Program-made: the position numbers and the translations under genes | The notes under the pieces: model-generated | Told to the model about the DNA's origin: nothing | The model's database searches: none | The model's input: the letters and a program-made list of their open reading frames with translations, nothing else | Shown here: in pieces, positions 52,009-63,418 of the stretch | How positions within the stretch are numbered: position 1 is the first letter of the stretch | Layout of the letters: every line of letters starts with the position of its first letter | Source: Pachypanchax playfairii | Taxonomy: Eukaryota; Chordata; Actinopteri; Cyprinodontiformes; Aplocheilidae | Direction: 5' to 3' | NCBI GenBank assembly: GCA_006937955.1 | Contig: SSNP01000019.1 | Coordinates: 3,076,084-3,140,083 of the forward strand | Length of the DNA stretch: 64,000 nt

Positions 52009-55000
52009 CTAAAGAGCTTCATGGCCTCCGGTCAGCTTATGGAACAGCTCTTCGTTGAGTGTGTCGCCCTTCTCGCGGCTGCGCGTTGACATAAAAATGT
52101 AGCCTCCGATAAACTCGTGAACAATTTTACAGTCTGCAGTCACGCATCCGAAGGCGATGTTCACGTTCCCCTCGAACTCAATGGCCATCTGATCAACCGC
52201 AACAAAATCACAAAAAAAAACGTTTAGGAAGCAGATTCATTTCAGAGAGAAGAAAAGAAACTGCAATGAAGATAAACAGGTGAAATAAAAGTATTTGATC
52301 CTTAGTGATTATTTTAGATCACTTTTTACATGTAGATAAATCTGATCTTGTTTTATAGATCGATCCAGATTGGAAATTTTGTCTTTTTGTCACTCAGTTT
52401 GTACCTATTTTCAACATCTAGCAGTCATATCAGCTGTCATATTCACACGTCTGGTTATAAGATGTTTTACACACTTCTGTAACTACAAACCCGACATCTT
52501 TACTAAAGATAACTGAGTAACACTAATCTCTCTGACAGCAGTTTGAATCTGACCTGTCGGATGTCCCAGTTGACGTTCCACTGCTTCATGTTGTTGTAGC
52601 GCCACGTCTTGACTACGTCACCCACTCCCAGGTCGATACGGATCAGCCTGTTGGGGGCGATGCCCAGTACCTCGTCTTTTCGACTGCCCTTAAACCTGTT
52701 AAGCAACAAATGTTTGAGTACAAATCTTAATTTAAGACAAAATCTATCAGGACTGATGTGTCGGAAAGTTGTTGGTACTTTGTGTTAAACGTGCGATTAG
52801 AATCGTATCTTTTGATTCTGGCACAAAGTGAATTTCTGAAAGTTTTCAATTCAGTTTTAAACCTGACCTGACAACAACATATGAGAGTCCAAAGTCAGGC
52901 AGAGCCTGCCAGATCTGCAGGAAACGCATCAGTGCATCTGACAGTGAGAGCTGAGCCACGTTCTGGTATGCATCCAGGATCCGAGGGGCCAGCTGGAGGT
53001 GCAGGCACAGGCAAATATGTCAGATATAATTACACGTGTTCTGCCTTCAACACAAGCTTATGGAGAAATAGAACAAGCTCAGTTACATAAAATTGATGCT
53101 TTAAAATTCAAAATGTTTTTAATTTTTCACACAGACAGCATCACCTTCTGGAATATTTACTATGTAAACACCAGCTGTTCCTGTACCTGTTTAGGCTTGT
53201 ACTTCTTATGATAGCGTGGCGATACCAGACTGTGCGTATTGATGCTTTCATCAGTTGCTGCTTTGCTACTGGAACCAGAGTTGGTCTTTTGCATAGCCAG
53301 GAATGAACGGATGCTCTGGATCTCACTCTGGAAACTACTGTCTGCGAGGCTCTTGCCTTTGGAGGCTAGCCGACATCCAGCCATCCACTGAGCGTACTGC
53401 TGCTCCTGCAAAACAGTGACCGCAGACAGAAGAGTGAGAGACAGGTGTGTGACTGCAGGCAGAACCCTAGATGCTGAAGATAAAAGCGGTGGGTGGAAAA
53501 ACAGGATGTCACACGCTGAGTGATGAGGTTTTTGTGTAAGCTCACATTTTCACAGCGCAGATAGACCTCGTTCATGCCTTCAGGTGCCGGGATCAGCAGT
53601 CTAATAAGGAACTTCTGTGTTGCCACGTTAACGTCTGGAGCCACCTCGCATCCTGCATGCAGCACAGTCATCAGAATAACAAGTAGCAAGTATGTTGATT
53701 AAAGTCTACAACAAGATGTTTTTGTACCTTTGAGGTTAATCTGTTGGATTGGCTCGCCGATGCTCTCCTCTTTACTCTTGAAGTAAGCGATGGAAGTATC
53801 CTGAAACTTGAACCAGTACTGCTTGTATCCCTTCAGAGTGAGTCTTTTGGGTCTGTAACAGTTTCATCAAATCACACTGGACATTATCACAAATCCAATA
53901 ATATCAAGAGAAACAACGGTTTAACAAATTCTCACCTGAATATCTTTAAGTAGTCGTTAAGCTCTGGAGCCGTCATGTTTTCCTGGATGAAGACCATAAA
54001 AATAATTTCTAATAAAATATAATTTAAGGTTTTTTTTATATATAATGTAATGATGATTTAAACAAATGTTTTCCAAAAGGTTTGATAATATAAATAATGT
54101 TTAGACACTGAGGTCAGTGATCCAAATCTCATCCTACCAGCAGCTCAGAGGCAGAGCTGCTCTCTCCCTCCATCTTGACCTCCAGGGACTGCAGGGCGGA
54201 CTCCAGGTCATCCATGGCTGCACTGGAGGTCATTATCTGGGGTTCTGATAGAGACACCTTACTGATGTGGTACTACAGGAGTTTAAACATGACAGAGAGA
54301 CAAGAGACAAACATTTAACCATGTACCGCAGACACAGAAATACAGTCATGATAAAAACTAACTGCTAAAACTTTTAATTATGCTTTTTATGTATCAGTAA
54401 CATCGTTAATTTCAAGTGTTTTTGTTATGATATTGTAAAGTTTTATTATCTTGGAGAACTTTTTTTGTAATGTTGCTCCAGTCGTTTGAGATCCTCTGCA
54501 TAGCTGCATGGTCTGTTAGAACATTTCAGTTGATTTAAGGTCTGGATTTGGGAAAAGTTCACATTTAATTCTATAATATCTTGGTGTAAAAAGTATTTTA
54601 TATAGTGACCAGATCCTGGAGCTGCTACACAATCCCAAATCATCACACCTCCACCACTGTGCTGACAGCTGCTATATGAGCTGCTTGGTTTCCTCAAATG
54701 TGGCACTGGGTTGCTTTATCATATGTCATCAACACTACATATGTCAACAATAATATATAAAAAATAACTCATTATTATTTGAAGTTTTACTAAAAGTTTT
54801 TCTTTTTTAAAACATTAATTCCGAAAAAGCTGTGTAGAATGTAAACAAAACCAGAATGCTGTTAAAACCTGTAAAGAATTTTATGCAGCATTTTTTTTTT
54901 TTTTTTGAAGAAAGAATTAATTCTGTTAAAGAGGTCCGATAAAAAAAAAGGTTTCTACCTGCAGAGCACCAAAAAGCATCATCTCCTCCTCGGTGCAGTC

Positions 55001-55969
55001 GATGTCTTCCAGCAGGACGGCCCAGCGAGCCTGCTCATAAAGCTGCGTCAGACGCACCGCATCAAACTGCAGAGATTGAAATCAGTGTAAAAAATGAGTC
55101 AAGACCTACAGACAGCACGGACACTGACAGGACATACACACACCTTGAAGTCGATGTCATAGAACGCATAATACTTGAAGCGCAGCCAGAGTCGGTCATT
55201 TTCTTGGATGCCCTGCTGCATAAGACAACGAGACGAATCCAACCACCTGTGGAAAAAGAAACAGAATAATTATGTGTTCATAATATTTGGATTATGTAAT
55301 TGGTTCTGCAGAAATTAACTATTATATAACAAACTTATTTAAAAGCCATTTTTCACATATAAATAAATGAAATGTTTTTAAAACGAGGATTAGAGTTAAT
55401 CACAGTGATGCTGTTGTAGATGTTTGGAAGCACATCAGTGCTGCTGCAGACACACCTGCCGTTTATATGAGCCTTGTCCACAACACTGGCTGGCCTGTAC
55501 TGCTTGGCAATGATCTCAGGGGCGGGAGGAGGCTGAGTGACTGACAGCATCTTGTAGATGGCCTCCATCTTCTCTGAGTCAGCAAAGTGAGCTGGCATGC
55601 CATTGTACAGACAGGGCCGGGACGCTATACAGGAAGTGGTAGTCAGTTTTAAAAACTATTTCCAGAAAAACAACATATTAGACTTCTTTAAAATGTTAGG
55701 AGCTGAGTGATGATTGTTACTGTAGTTACAAAACAACCAATTTCTATTAAGTCCCAGAACTGAAGCTACAGTAGTTAACTGAAGAGGGTTAGCCATTGAT
55801 TGATTATTTGTTTTATGTTATGAATTTGGTGTAATAGATGTGTTGAAATTACCAGAGGACAGGGGAACCTCGGTCAGGTCGTAGATCTCCTGAGCCAAAT
55901 CTTTGTCTTTCTTCTTCTTCTTCTCCTCCACAGGACGAAGAAGTGAGAGCTCCTCGGGATGACGGATGT
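52009..55969 (-). CDS. fermt3: Kindlin-3 (FERMT3), integrin activator (N-terminal exons outside window)
   Basis: Kindlins bind integrin beta tails beside talin and activate integrins; kindlin-3 is the blood-cell form. Twelve exons are present: 55853-55969, 55456-55624, 55144-55246, 54959-55066, 54138-54272, 53936-53982, 53728-53852, 53546-53652, 53187-53405, 52868-52992, 52554-52695, 52009-52188, in frame, about 525 residues. The first seen starts mid-codon at IRHPEELSLLRPVEEKKKKK, equal to human residue about 135, so the F0 and most of the F1 lobes are missing. The PH domain inserted in the FERM F2 lobe has LTLKGYKQYWFKFQ, VAPDVNVATQKFLIRLL and YAQWMAGCRLASKGK. The F3 lobe has the integrin-binding QW pair (MKQWNVNWDIRQ) and ends LTGGHEAL. 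MPAHFADSEKMEAIYKMLS favours kindlin-3 over kindlin-1/2. The next exon upstream must lie beyond the tRNA array. Confidence 0.94.
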
Positions 55970-56197
55970 CTGCAGATGTAACAGAGAGAATAATGGCCAA
56001 AAGATACGTGTGAAAAAGAAAGAATTTGAACTCACTGACAAAAATAGATGTGAACTGTTAGTTCATGTCTTTCATTTCTTTTAAAGGAACATTGTTATAA
56101 CTAATAATACAGATGTGTCTTGTGCCAGGAAAGATTGGGGATAAGATTAGTAATAAATGTTCATGGCATCAACAGATGGGTGAATCTGTGGCGCAAG
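55970..56197. other. fermt3 intron, left flank of the tRNA array
   Basis: This is unique A/T-rich intron sequence next to the splice acceptor of the 55853-55969 exon. It ends with GAATCTGTGGCGCAA (56182-56196), a 15-nt match with one mismatch to the start of the tRNA-Trp gene. That word is joined directly to mid-spacer sequence of the array. No other feature is seen. Confidence 0.6.
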
Positions 56198-56425
56198 TTG
56201 GAAGCTTCTAATGAAAAGATGTTAGATTACTGAACTCTATTATAAAAAACTAATGAAGAGTTGTTAAATTACTGCACTTTTTTAAAAACTTTCTAATTAA
56301 AATATTGTTAAATGATAAAAAAGTGAAAAAAATCTTCACATTTTAACTTAAATTTGCATTTTTGGAAAATCAATAACATTTACTGACATGTCTGCTGTTA
56401 AAAGTGTGTTTCTATGTTAAAAAGT

Positions 56426-56497
56426 GACTCTGTGGCGCAATGGTAGCGCGTCTGACTCCAGATCAGAAGGTTGGGTGTTCAAATCACTCCAGAGTCA
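56426..56497 (+). tRNA. tRNA-Trp (CCA), array copy 1
   Basis: Reference copy, 72 nt. Acceptor GACTCTG/CAGAGTC pairs fully; D arm GCGC..GCGC; anticodon stem TCTGA/TCAGA with loop CTCCAGA (anticodon CCA, reads UGG). T arm GGGTG-TTCAAAT-CACTC has one G-U pair; discriminator A73. The A box (TGGCGCAATGG) and B box (GTTCAAATC) of a Pol III promoter are intact. There is no intron. The first run of four or more T is about 170 nt downstream. Confidence 0.97.
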
Positions 56498-56820
56498 TAG
56501 TACTAACACTTTAAGTACTAATACTTCACGTACCTGTTGTTGTGAGTCAATAACCCGGTTTCATGAAGGACAATTGAGATTATATACTGTTGGAAGCTTC
56601 TAATGAAAAGATGTTAAATTACTAAACTCTCTTATAAAAAACTAATGAAGAGGTGTTAAATTACTGCACTTTTTTTTTTTAAACTTTCTAATTAAAATAT
56701 TGTTAAATGATAAAAAATTAAAAAAAATCTTCACATTTTAACTTAAATTTGCAGTTTTAGTAAATCAATAACATCTACTGACATGTCTGCTGTTAAAAGT
56801 GTGTTTCTATGTTAAAAAGT

Positions 56821-56892
56821 GACTCTGTGGCGCAATGGTAGCGCGTCTGACTCCAGATCAGAAGGTTGGGTGTTCAAATCACTCCAGAGTCA
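56821..56892 (+). tRNA. tRNA-Trp (CCA), array copy 2
   Basis: Identical to copy 1 over all 72 nt, with A73. Confidence 0.97.
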
Positions 56893-57215
56893 TAGTACTA
56901 AAACTTTAAGTACTAATACTTCATGTACCTGGTGTTGTGAGTCAATAACCCGGTTTCATGAAGGACAATTGAGATTATATACTGTTGGAAGCTTCTAATG
57001 AAAAGATGTTAAATTACTAAACTCTCTTATAAAAAACTAATGAAGAGGTGTTAAATTACTGCACTTTTTTTTTTTAAACTTTCTAATTAAAATATTGTTA
57101 AATGATAAAAAAGTGAAAAAAATCTTCACATTTTAACTTAAATTTGCAGTTTTAGTAAATCAATAACATCTACTGACATGTCTGCTGTTAAAAGTGTGTT
57201 TCTATGTTAAAAAGT

Positions 57216-57287
57216 GACTCTGTGGCGCAATGGTAGCGCGTCTGACTCCAGATCAGAAGGTTGGGTGTTCAAATCACTCCAGAGTCG
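57216..57287 (+). tRNA. tRNA-Trp (CCA), array copy 3, G73 variant
   Basis: The body is identical to copy 1 but the discriminator base is G rather than A (CAGAGTC then G). A73 is a key recognition base for the eukaryotic tryptophanyl-tRNA synthetase, so charging may be poor. Confidence 0.95.
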
Positions 57288-57553
57288 TAGTACTAATACT
57301 TCACGTACCTGGTGTTGTGAGTCAATAACCAGGTTTCATGAAGGACAATTGAGATTATATACTGTTGGAAACTTCTAATGAAGAGGTGTTAAATTACTGC
57401 ACTTTTTTAAAAAAAACTTTCTAATTAAAATATTGTTAAATGATAAAAAAGTGAAAAAAATCTTCACATTTTAACTTAAATTTGCATTTTTGGAAAATCA
57501 ATAACATTTACTGACATGTCTGCTGTTAAAAGTGTGTTTCTATGTTAAAAAGT

Positions 57554-57625
57554 GACTCTGTGGCGCAATGGTAGCGCGTCTGACTCCAGATCAGAAGGTT
57601 GGGTGTTCAAATCACTCCAGAGTCA
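57554..57625 (+). tRNA. tRNA-Trp (CCA), array copy 4
   Basis: Identical to copy 1, with A73. Confidence 0.97.
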
Positions 57626-57907
57626 TAGTACTAATACTTTAAGTACTAATACTTCATGTACCTGGTGTTGTGAGTCAATAACCCGGTTTCATGAAGGACA
57701 ATTGATATTATATACTGTTGGAAACTTCTAATGAAGAGGTGTTAAATTACTGCACTTTTTTAAAAAAAACTTTCTAATTAAAATATTGTTAAATGATAAA
57801 AAAGTGAAAAAAATCTTCACATTTTAACTTAAATTTGCATTTTTGGAAAATCAATAACATTTACTGACATGTCTGCTGTTAAAAGTGTGTTTCTTAATCA
57901 AAAAGTG

Positions 57908-57979
57908 ACTCTGTGGCGCAATGGTAGCGCGTCTGACTCCAGATCAGAAGGTTGGGTGTTCAAATCACTCCAGAGTCGT
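57908..57979 (+). tRNA. tRNA-Trp (CCA), array copy 5, G73 variant
   Basis: Identical body with a G discriminator, as in copy 3. The 5' flank is of the 'ttaatcaaaaagt' type rather than 'tatgttaaaaagt'. Confidence 0.95.
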
Positions 57980-58244
57980 AGTACTAATACTTCACGTACC
58001 TGGTGTTGTGAGTCAATAACCAGGTTTCATGAAGGACAATTGAGATTATATACTGTTGGAAACTTCTAATGAAGAGATGTTAAATTACTGCACTTTTTAA
58101 AAAAAAACTTTCTAATTAAAATATTGTTAAATGATAAAAAAGTGAAAAAAATCTTCACATTTTAACTTAAATTTGCAGTTTTAGTAAATCAATAACATCT
58201 ACTGACATGTCTGCTGTTAAAAGTGTGTTTCTACGTTAAAAAGT

Positions 58245-58316
58245 GACTCTGTGGCGCAATGGTAGCGCGTCTGACTCCAGATCAGAAGGTTGGGTGTTCA
58301 AATCACTCCAGAGTCA
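58245..58316 (+). tRNA. tRNA-Trp (CCA), array copy 6
   Basis: Identical to copy 1, with A73; 5' flank 'ctacgttaaaaagt'. Confidence 0.97.
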
Positions 58317-58594
58317 TAGTACTAATACTTTAAGTACTAATACTTCACATACCTGTTGTTGTGAGTCAATAACCAGGTTTCATGAAGGACAATTGAGATT
58401 ATATACTGTTGGAAGCTTCTAATCAAAAGATGTTAAATTACTGCACTTTTTAAAAATTTTCTAATTAAAATATTGTTAAATGATAAAAAATTAAAAAAAA
58501 TCTTCACATTTTAACTTAAATTTGGAGTTTTAGAAAAATCAATAACATTTACTGACATGTCTGCTGTTAAACGTGTGTTTCTTAATCAAAAAGT

Positions 58595-58666
58595 GACTCT
58601 GTGGCGCAATGGTAGCGCGTCTGACTCCAGATCAGAAGGTTGGGTGTTCAAATCACTCCAGAGTCA
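58595..58666 (+). tRNA. tRNA-Trp (CCA), array copy 7
   Basis: Identical to copy 1, with A73; 5' flank of the 'ttaatcaaaaagt' type. Confidence 0.97.
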
Positions 58667-58971
58667 TAGTACTAATACTTTAAGTACCTGGTGTTGTGAG
58701 TCAATAACCAGATTTCATGAAGGACAATTGAGATTATATACTGTTGGAAGCTTCTAATGAAAAGATGTTAGATTACTGAACTCTATTATAAAAAACTAAT
58801 GAAGAGTTGTTAAATTACTGCACTTTTTTAAAAACTTTCTAATTAAAATATTGTTAAATGATAAAAAAGTGAAAAAAATCTTCACATTTTAACTTAAATT
58901 TGCATTTTTGGAAAATCAATAACATTTACTGACATGTCTGCTGTTAAAAGTGTGTTTCTATGTTAAAAAGT

Positions 58972-59043
58972 GACTCTGTGGCGCAATGGTAGCGCGTCTG
59001 ACTCCAGATCAGAAGGTTGGGTGTTCAAATCACTCCAGAGTCA
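58972..59043 (+). tRNA. tRNA-Trp (CCA), array copy 8
   Basis: Identical to copy 1, with A73. Confidence 0.97.
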
Positions 59044-59349
59044 TAGTACTAATACTTTAAGTACCTGGTGTTGTGAGTCAATAACCAGGTTTCATGAAGG
59101 ACAATTGAGATTATATACTGTTGGAAGCTTCTAATGAAAAGATGTTAAATTACTAAACTCTCTTATAAAAAACTAATGAAGAGGTGTTAAATTACTGCAC
59201 TTTTTTTTAAAACTTTCTAATTAAAATATTGTTAAATGATAAAAAAGTGAAAAAAATCTTCACATTTTAACTTAAATTTGCAGTTTTAGTAAAGCAATAA
59301 CATTTACTGACATGTCTGCTGTTAAAAGTGTGTTTCTGGGTTAAAAAGT

Positions 59350-59421
59350 GACTCTGTGGCGCAATGGTAGCGCGTCTGACTCCAGATCAGAAGGTTGGGT
59401 GTTCAAATCACTCCAAAGTCA
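59350..59421 (+). tRNA. tRNA-Trp (CCA), array copy 9, acceptor-stem variant
   Basis: The 3' acceptor strand is CAAAGTC instead of CAGAGTC, turning the C5-G68 pair into a C-A mismatch. The rest is identical to copy 1. It may fold or mature less well. Confidence 0.95.
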
Positions 59422-59703
59422 TAGTACTAACACTTTAAGTACTAATACTTCACGTACCTGTTGTTGTGAGTCAATAACCCGGTTTCATGAAGGACAATTG
59501 ATATTATATACTGTTGGAAACTTCTAATGAAGAGGTGTTAAATTACTGCACTTTTTTAAAAAAAACTTTCTAATTAAAATATTGTTAAATGATAAAAAAG
59601 TGAAAAAAATCTTCACATTTTAACTTAAATTTGGAGTTTTAGAAAAATCAATAACATTTACTGACATGTCTGCTGTTAAAAGTGTGTTTCTTAATCAAAA
59701 AGT

Positions 59704-59775
59704 GACTCTGTGGCGCAATGGTAGCGCGTCTGACTCCAGATCAGAAGGTTGGGTGTTCAAATCACTCCAGAGTCA
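59704..59775 (+). tRNA. tRNA-Trp (CCA), array copy 10
   Basis: Identical to copy 1, with A73; the trailer starts AAGTACT rather than TAGTACT. Confidence 0.97.
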
Positions 59776-60082
59776 AAGTACTAATACTTTAAGTACCTGG
59801 TGTTGTGAGTCAATAACCAGGTTTCATGAAGGACAATTGAGATTATATACTGTTGGAAGCTTCTAATCAAAAGATGTTAAATTACTAAACTCTATTATAA
59901 AAAACTAATGAAGAGTTGTTAAATTACTGCACTTTTTTTAAAAAAACTTTCTAATTAAAATATTGTTAAATGATAAAAAAGTGAAAAAAATCTTCACATT
60001 TTAACTTAAATTTGCAGTTTTTGTAAATCAATAACATCTACTGACATGTCTGCTGTTAAAAGTGTGTTTCTTAATAAAAAGT

Positions 60083-60154
60083 GACTCTGTGGCGCAATGG
60101 TAGCGCGTCTGACTCCAGATCAGAAGGTTGGGTGTTCAAATCACTCCAGAGTCA
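60083..60154 (+). tRNA. tRNA-Trp (CCA), array copy 11
   Basis: Identical to copy 1, with A73; the 5' flank is shortened ('ttaataaaaagt'). Confidence 0.97.
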
Positions 60155-60477
60155 TAGTACTAAAACTTTAAGTACTAATACTTCATGTACCTGGTGTTGT
60201 GAGTCAATAACCCGGTTTCATGAAGGACAATTGAGATTATATACTGTTGGAAGCTTCTAATGAAAAGATGTTAAATCACTAAACTCTCTTATAAAAAACT
60301 AATGAAGAGGTGTTAAATTACTGCAATTTTTTTTTTTAAACTTTCTAATTAAAATATTGTTAAATGATAAAAAGGTGAAAAAAATCTTCACATTTTAACT
60401 TAAATTTGCAGTTTTGGAAAATCAATAACATTTACTGACATGTCTGCTGTTAAAAGTGTGTTTCTATGTTAAAAAGT

Positions 60478-60549
60478 GACTCTGTGGCGCAATGGTAGCG
60501 CGTCTGACTCCAGATCAGAAGGTTGGGTGTTCAAATCACTCCAGAGTCA
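60478..60549 (+). tRNA. tRNA-Trp (CCA), array copy 12
   Basis: Identical to copy 1, with A73. The unit following it closely matches its left neighbour, suggesting a recent duplication. Confidence 0.97.
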
Positions 60550-60872
60550 TAGTACTAAAACTTTAAGTACTAATACTTCATGTACCTGGTGTTGTGAGTC
60601 AATAACCCGGTTTCATGAAGGACAATTGAGATTATATACTGTTGGAAGCTTCTAATGAAAAGATGTTAAATCACTAAACTCTCTTATAAAAAACTAATGA
60701 AGAGGTGTTAAATTACTGCAATTTTTTTTTTTAAACTTTCTAATTAAAATATTGTTAAATGATAAAAAGGTGAAAAAAATCTTCACATTTTAACTTAAAT
60801 TTGCAGTTTTGGAAAATCAATAACATTTACTGACATGTCTGCTGTTAAAAGTGTGTTTCTATGTTAAAAAGT

Positions 60873-60944
60873 GACTCTGTGGCGCAATGGTAGCGCGTCT
60901 GACTCCAGATCAGAAGGTTGGGTGTTCAAATCACTCCAGAGTCA
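60873..60944 (+). tRNA. tRNA-Trp (CCA), array copy 13
   Basis: Identical to copy 1, with A73. It lies exactly 395 bp after copy 12. Confidence 0.97.
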
Positions 60945-61249
60945 TAGTACTAATACTTTAAGTACCTGGTGTTGTGAGTCAATAACCAGGTTTCATGAAG
61001 GACAATTGAGATTATATACTGTTGGAAGCTTCTAATGAAAAGATGTTAAATTACTAAACTCTCTTATAAAAAACTAATGAAGAGGTGTTAAATTACTGCA
61101 CTTTTTTTTAAAACTTTCTAATTAAAATATTGTTAAATGATAAAAAGTGAAAAAAATCTTCACATTTTAACTTAAATTTGCAGTTTTAGTAAATCAATAA
61201 CATTTACTGACATGTCTGCTGTTAAAAGTGTGTTTCTATGTTAAAAAGT

Positions 61250-61321
61250 GACTCTGTGGCGCAATGGTAGCGCGTCTGACTCCAGATCAGAAGGTTGGGT
61301 GTTCAAATCACTCCAGAGTCA
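61250..61321 (+). tRNA. tRNA-Trp (CCA), array copy 14
   Basis: Identical to copy 1, with A73; 377-bp unit class. Confidence 0.97.
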
Positions 61322-61626
61322 TAGTACTAATACTTTAAGTACCTGGTGTTGTGAGTCAATAACCAGGTTTCATGAAGGACAATTGAGATTATATACTGTT
61401 GGAAGCTTCTAATGAAAAGATGTTAAATTACTAAACTCTCTTATAAAAAACTAATGAAGAGGTGTTAAATTACTGCACTTTTTTTTAAAACTTTCTAATT
61501 AAAATATTGTTAAATGATAAAAAGTGAAAAAAATCTTCACATTTTAACTTAAATTTGCAGTTTTAGTAAATCAATAACATTTACTGACATGTCTGCTGTT
61601 AAAAGTGTGTTTCTAGGTTAAAAAGT

Positions 61627-61698
61627 GACTCTGTGGCGCAATGGTAGCGCGTCTGACTCCAGATCAGAAGGTTGGGTGTTCAAATCACTCCAGAGTCA
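61627..61698 (+). tRNA. tRNA-Trp (CCA), array copy 15
   Basis: Identical to copy 1, with A73; 5' flank 'ctaggttaaaaagt'. Confidence 0.97.
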
Positions 61699-61976
61699 TA
61701 GTACTAACACTTTAAGTACTAATACTTCACGTACCTGTTGTTGTGAGTCAATAACCAGGTTTCATGAAGGACAATTGAGATTATATACTGTTGGAAGCTT
61801 CTAATCAAAAGATGTTAAATTACTGCACTTTTTAAAAATTTTCTAATTAAAATATTGTTAAATGATAAAAAATTAAAAAAAATCTTCACATTTTAACTTA
61901 AATTTGGAGTTTTAGAAAAATCAATAACATTTACTGACATGTCTGCTGTTAAACGTGTGTTTCTTAATCAAAAAGT

Positions 61977-62048
61977 GACTCTGTGGCGCAATGGTAGCGC
62001 GTCTGACTCCAGATCAGAAGGTTGGGTGTTCAAATCACTCCAGAGTCA
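61977..62048 (+). tRNA. tRNA-Trp (CCA), array copy 16
   Basis: Identical to copy 1, with A73; 5' flank of the 'ttaatcaaaaagt' type. Confidence 0.97.
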
Positions 62049-62311
62049 TAGTACTAATACTTTAAGTACCTGGTGTTGTGAGTCAATAACCAGGTTTCAT
62101 GAAGGACAATTGAGATTATATACTGTTGGAAGCTTCTAATCAAAAGATGTTAAATTACTGCACTTTTTAAAAATTTTCTAATTAAAATATTGTTAAATGA
62201 TAAAAAATTAAAAAAAATCTTCACATTTTAACTTAAATTTGGAGTTTTAGAAAAATCAATAACATTTACTGACATGTCTGCTGTTAAACGTGTGTTTCTT
62301 AATCAAAAAGT

Positions 62312-62383
62312 GACTCTGTGGCGCAATGGTAGCGCGTCTGACTCCAGATCAGAAGGTTGGGTGTTCAAATCACTCCAGAGTCA
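62312..62383 (+). tRNA. tRNA-Trp (CCA), array copy 17
   Basis: Identical to copy 1, with A73. Confidence 0.97.
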
Positions 62384-62661
62384 TAGTACTAACACTTTAA
62401 GTACTAATACTTCACGTACCTGTTGTTGTGAGTCAATAACCAGGTTTCATGAAGGACAATTGAGATTATATACTGTTGGAAGCTTCTAATCAAAAGATGT
62501 TAAATTACTGCACTTTTTAAAAATTTTCTAATTAAAATATTGTTAAATGATAAAAAATTAAAAAAAATCTTCACATTTTAACTTAAATTTGGAGTTTTAG
62601 AAAAATCAATAACATTTACTGACATGTCTGCTGTTAAACGTGTGTTTCTTAATCAAAAAGT

Positions 62662-62733
62662 GACTCTGTGGCGCAATGGTAGCGCGTCTGACTCCAGATC
62701 AGAAGGTTGGGTGTTCAAATCCCTCCAGAGTCA
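62662..62733 (+). tRNA. tRNA-Trp (CCA), array copy 18, T-stem variant
   Basis: The T-arm 3' strand is CCCTC instead of CACTC, so U52-A62 becomes a U-C mismatch in the T stem. The change falls at the 3' edge of the B box (GTTCAAATCC). The rest is identical to copy 1. Confidence 0.95.
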
Positions 62734-63011
62734 TAGTACTAATACTTTAAGTACTAATACTTCATGTACCTGGTGTTGTGAGTCAATAACCCGGTTTCAT
62801 GAAGGACAATTGAGATTATATACTGTTGGAAGCTTCTAATCAAAAGATGTTAAATTACTGCACTTTTTAAAAATTTTCTAATTAAAATATTGTTAAATGA
62901 TAAAAAATTAAAAAAAATCTTCACATTTTAACTTAAATTTGGAGTTTTAGAAAAATCAATAACATTTACTGACATGTCTGCTGTTAAAAGTGTGTTTCTA
63001 CGTTAAAAAGT

Positions 63012-63083
63012 GACTCTGTGGCGCAATGGTAGCGCGTCTGACTCCAGATCAGAAGGTTGGGTGTTCAAATCACTCCAGAGTCA
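63012..63083 (+). tRNA. tRNA-Trp (CCA), array copy 19
   Basis: Identical to copy 1, with A73; 5' flank 'ctacgttaaaaagt'. Confidence 0.97.
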
Positions 63084-63346
63084 TAGTACTAATACTTTAA
63101 GTACCTGTTGTTGTGAGTCAATAACCAGGTTTCATGAAGGACAATTGAGATTATATACTGTTGGAAGCTTCTAATCAAAAGATGTTAAATTACTGCACTT
63201 TTTAAAAATTTTCTAATTAAAATATTGTTAAATGATAAAAAATTAAAAAAAATCTTCACATTTTAACTTAAATTTGGAGTTTTAGAAAAATCAATAACAT
63301 TTACTGACATGTCTGCTGTTAAAAGTGTGTTTCTACGTTAAAAAGT

Positions 63347-63418
63347 GACTCTGTGGCGCAATGGTAGCGCGTCTGACTCCAGATCAGAAGGTTGGGTGTT
63401 CAAATCACTCCAGAGTCA
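63347..63418 (+). tRNA. tRNA-Trp (CCA), array copy 20
   Basis: Identical to copy 1, with A73. Confidence 0.97.

Noticed and set aside
57869..62839. Repeated 66-71 codon plus-strand frames (MSAVKRVFLNQKVTLWRNGS..) in the array
   Set aside because: They read straight through the tRNA genes and spacers; their repetition reflects the tandem units, not a protein family.
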